Positions 4,730-6,828 of a stretch of 6,828 nucleotides of DNA are shown one piece after another. The first letter of the stretch is position 1, and every line of letters starts with the position of its first letter. The notes below the pieces were generated by a model. That model did no database searches and was not told where the DNA came from. It worked only from the letters and a program-made list of their open reading frames with translations. A program made the translations under genes and the position numbers. This DNA comes from Candidatus Dormiibacterota bacterium (GTDB lineage Bacteria > Chloroflexota > Dormibacteria > UBA8260 > Bog-877), in assembly GCA_003133485.1 (NCBI GenBank), contig PKXR01000181.1:458-7285 (forward strand), given 5' to 3'.

Positions 4730-6577
4730 ATGCCTGTGAAGGTAACCGGGACTTTCCTACACAAGCGTTGGTGGCTCGCCGCAGCCGCCATGGCCATGGT
4801 CGTGTCGTTGTCCGGCTCGGTGGCGACCGAGGTTTCGGCAAGTTCCAGCAGCGGTGGCACCGTCACCTTCGCGGAGCAGCCTGGGTCAACGCCCACCTAC
4901 ATTTTCCCGCTCGAAGACGGCGCTAACTCTGGAAACGACAACATCACCTACTTGCAGCCACTGATGTGGCGGCCCTTGTACTGGTTTGGCCACAGCAACA
5001 GCAACCTGCCGACCATCAACTATTCGCTCAGTCTGGCCAAGCCCCCGGTATGGAGCGATGGTGGGCGCACCGTCACTATCAACCTGCTCCATTACCTGTG
5101 GTCGAACGGCTCGCCGGTGACTACCCGGGACGTCGAGTTCTGGATGAATCTGCTGAAGGCCAACGAGGCAGACTATGTGGGCTATTCACCAGGCTGGTGG
5201 ATGGACGAGATCAGCAGCACGGACTACTCGTCACCAACTCAGTTCAGCATCACCTTCAACGGGGTTTACAGCACCACTTGGCTCATCGACAACGGCCTGT
5301 CCGAGATTACGCCGATTCCGCAGTACGCGTGGGACCGGACCTCTGCTAGCGGAGCAATTGGGGACTACGACACCACGACCAGCGGAGCCACCGCGGTCTA
5401 CAACTTCCTCAACGCCCAGTCCAACAGCCTGACAACCTGGGACACCAACCCCCTCTGGCAGGTCGTCGATGGACCCTTCCGCCTTCAGCCGAACGATGGA
5501 TTCGATGCAACCACCGGCCTGGTGGAAATGGTGCCCAACGCAGACTACTCGGGACCGGTCAAGCCCAAGATTGCTAAGTTGGAGGAGCTACCATTCACCA
5601 GCGGCGCTTCGGAGATCGACGCGGTGCTCGCGGGCAGGGTCGACTACGGCTATGTCCCGTTCACCGACCTCAACCTTAAGAGTCGGCTGGAGAAGTCCGG
5701 CAATACGATCAAGCCCTGGATCGAGTGGGGATTTTCCTCGGTGGGCTTGACTTTCCCGAATCGGTCGGTGGGGACTGTCTTGGAGCAGCTGTACGTGCGC
5801 CAGGCGATGCAGCGGCTCATAGACCAGCCTTTGTATATCAAGAAGATTTTCGACGGATACGCGGCACCGACGTACGGGCCGGTTCCCGTCTTTCCCAAGA
5901 CTCCATACCTCAGCAGCTACGTGAGCAAGAACCCCTTGCCGTACGATCCTGCCGCAGCCAAAACGCTTCTGACGGAGCACGGTTGGCACGTCGTTCCCAA
6001 CGGCACCACGACGTGCACTCGCCCGGGGACGGCTGCCAATGAGTGCGGCTCCGGGATCGCCAAAGGCACAGCGCTGAAACTGAACCTCCTCTACACCAGT
6101 GGCGTCCTCGAATACACCGAGGAGATGGAGGCGATGCAGAGCAGTTTCGCCACGGCGGGGATCCAGGTGGTTATAAAGTCCGCTCCCTACGGCTCGGTTT
6201 TGACCGAGGCCTACTCCTGTGTGCCGGCGACCGGCAGCGGATGCAGTTACGCACTCGAGTACCTATCCTCACCAAACTGGACCTACGTGCCGACGTACTA
6301 CCCCAGCGGCGACCCGGTAATCGAGGACACCGGGATCGTCTATTCAGGCAATCCGCAGTTCGTGAACAACATCCTGAAACTGGTGACCACCAGCCATCAG
6401 CAGCCGGGGCTTCCGGGGCTGCATGCGTACGAGAACTACGTGGCCAAGGAGCTGCCCTACCTCTGGATGCCGAACGCTGCGTACCAGATTTCGGTGATCA
6501 GCAAAAAGCTCACCGGCATCACGGCTCAGGACACGACGGGACACATATACCCGGAGGACTGGGGTCTCGGCGGATAG
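4730..6577 (+). CDS. Secreted family 5 (peptide-type) ABC substrate-binding protein
   Basis: From ATG 4730 the product is 615 aa. It starts with a Sec-type signal peptide: basic HKR (11-13), hydrophobic core about 14-31, probable cleavage after VSA (35-37). The mature part shows SBP_bac_5 features: VTFAEQPG near the N-terminus (45-52), VWSDGGRTVTINL (107-119), LWSNGSPVTTRDVEFW (123-138), VDGPFRLQ (247-254), LYVRQAMQRLID (354-365) and PLPYDPAAAKTLLTEHGW (402-419). It would bind peptides or similar solutes outside the membrane and deliver them to the divergent DppBC-like permeases. There is no Cys in the signal region, so it is not an obvious lipoprotein. The only Cys are two close pairs, 429/438 and 497/505, possibly disulfides. 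The start is chosen because it gives a normal signal peptide; its Shine-Dalgarno is weak (GGGTGGG), and GTG 4724 or 4736 are alternatives. A strong terminator follows. Confidence 0.9.
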   Translation: MPVKVTGTFLHKRWWLAAAAMAMVVSLSGSVATEVSASSSSGGTVTFAEQPGSTPTYIFPLEDGANSGNDNITYLQPLMWRPLYWFGHSNSNLPTINYSLSLAKPPVWSDGGRTVTINLLHYLWSNGSPVTTRDVEFWMNLLKANEADYVGYSPGWWMDEISSTDYSSPTQFSITFNGVYSTTWLIDNGLSEITPIPQYAWDRTSASGAIGDYDTTTSGATAVYNFLNAQSNSLTTWDTNPLWQVVDGPFRLQPNDGFDATTGLVEMVPNADYSGPVKPKIAKLEELPFTSGASEIDAVLAGRVDYGYVPFTDLNLKSRLEKSGNTIKPWIEWGFSSVGLTFPNRSVGTVLEQLYVRQAMQRLIDQPLYIKKIFDGYAAPTYGPVPVFPKTPYLSSYVSKNPLPYDPAAAKTLLTEHGWHVVPNGTTTCTRPGTAANECGSGIAKGTALKLNLLYTSGVLEYTEEMEAMQSSFATAGIQVVIKSAPYGSVLTEAYSCVPATGSGCSYALEYLSSPNWTYVPTYYPSGDPVIEDTGIVYSGNPQFVNNILKLVTTSHQQPGLPGLHAYENYVAKELPYLWMPNAAYQISVISKKLTGITAQDTTGHIYPEDWGLGG

Positions 6578-6592
6578 CTCCGCACAAACTCG

Positions 6593-6630
6593 AATGGGAG
6601 CCCAACCGAACTGGTTGGGCTCCCATTTTT
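6593..6630 (+). terminator. Intrinsic (Rho-independent) terminator after the binding-protein gene
   Basis: A perfect 15-bp inverted repeat pairs 6593-6607 (AATGGGAGCCCAACC) with 6613-6627 around the 5-nt loop GAACT. It runs into TTTTT at 6626-6630, 15 nt after the stop codon. The T-tract is on the plus strand only, so it terminates the binding-protein transcript and indicates a monocistronic unit. Confidence 0.93.
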
Positions 6631-6711
6631 CTCAGCTGCTCGCCTCTCAGCCAGTAGGCCGGGCTGCGCCGCCGCCAGCTTCTGCCCGATCGGGCCGACC
6701 CCGAGACAGTG

Positions 6712-6732
6712 CAGCTGGACTGAGGCCAGCTG
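6712..6732. promoter_or_regulatory. Possible operator: CAGCTGG-N7-CCAGCTG inverted repeat
   Basis: Two 7-nt arms, each containing the palindrome CAGCTG, are spaced by 7 nt. The repeat sits 30 nt upstream of the extended -10 at 6760-6768. The size and symmetry suit a dimeric regulator, but no family can be named, and CAGCTG words are common in GC-rich DNA. Confidence 0.25.
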
Positions 6733-6759
6733 TCGGTGCTCCGCTAATTGATCGTGCTT

Positions 6760-6768
6760 TGGTAGGCT
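6760..6768 (+). promoter_or_regulatory. Possible extended -10 for a leaderless transcript
   Basis: TGGTAGGCT (TGn-TAnnnT) ends 6 nt before the ATG at 6775. That places the expected transcription start on or next to the start codon, an arrangement common for leaderless actinobacterial genes. No -35 was recognised. Confidence 0.35.
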
Positions 6769-6774
6769 GATCCA

Positions 6775-6828
6775 ATGCTGGGATGGGAGGTAGGGGAGGG
6801 TAGCGCCGACCCCAGCGCCCGTCGGCGG
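6775..6828 (+). CDS. Possible start of an unidentified gene, truncated by right edge
   Basis: Eighteen open codons begin at ATG 6775 (MLGWEVGEG then SADPSARRR) and continue off the window. There is no Shine-Dalgarno, but a TAGGCT -10 lies 6 nt before the ATG, which suits leaderless initiation. Nothing in the 18 residues identifies a family. The gene would be separated from the binding-protein unit by the terminator and by ~145 nt of non-coding DNA. The call is tentative. Confidence 0.25.
   Translation, partial: MLGWEVGEGSADPSARRR

Noticed and set aside
6043..6657. 204-codon plus-strand open frame overlapping the end of the binding-protein gene
   Set aside because: It is in another frame inside a well-supported gene, is Arg/Gln-rich, and reads straight through the terminator hairpin. 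It is a shadow frame.
6684..6695. Perfect 12-bp palindrome GCCCGATCGGGC
   Set aside because: No loop and no nearby motif partner; perfect short palindromes are expected in DNA of this GC content. Nothing ties it to a promoter.
6748..6768. TTGATC as a -35 for the TAGGCT -10
   Set aside because: The spacer is only 9 nt, far too short for a sigma-70 type promoter.

Overview
The window is high-GC bacterial chromosomal DNA. GTG starts, extended TGnTAnnnT-type -10 elements and the protein styles point to a high-GC Gram-positive, most likely Actinomycetota. That is an inference: no rRNA, tRNA or lineage marker is present, and some high-GC Chloroflexota-like groups cannot be excluded. No mobile element, CRISPR array or phage gene was seen.

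Layout, left to right. Positions 1-16 hold the first five codons of a minus-strand gene that runs off the left edge, with a strong ribosome binding site. After a ~158-nt divergent gap comes a plus-strand M19 (renal/membrane dipeptidase family) zinc dipeptidase (175-1287). It meets a minus-strand class A beta-lactamase-fold serine hydrolase (1284-2138) tail to tail, and the two stop codons share one palindromic CTAG. Upstream of the hydrolase, also on the minus strand, is a two-gene permease operon of the DppBC/OppBC type (dppC-like 2316-3242, dppB-like 3280-4221). A ~508-nt non-coding divergent region (4222-4729) separates it from a plus-strand family 5 peptide/solute-binding protein (4730-6577). 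The latter ends at a textbook intrinsic terminator (6593-6630). The last ~200 nt contain a possible operator, an extended -10 and a possible leaderless ORF truncated by the right edge.

How the parts may work together (inference): the secreted binding protein captures a peptide-like ligand and the two permeases import it. The M19 dipeptidase and the serine hydrolase, neither of which has a visible signal peptide, would process the import in the cytoplasm. The ATP-binding subunits needed to energise the transporter are absent from the window and have no room inside the cluster, so they would have to be encoded elsewhere. The most notable points are a serine hydrolase that keeps SxxK and KTG but has lost the class A general-base Glu and has SSN for SDN, a binding protein with no lipobox Cys, and a shared TGnTAnnnT motif upstream of four transcription units.
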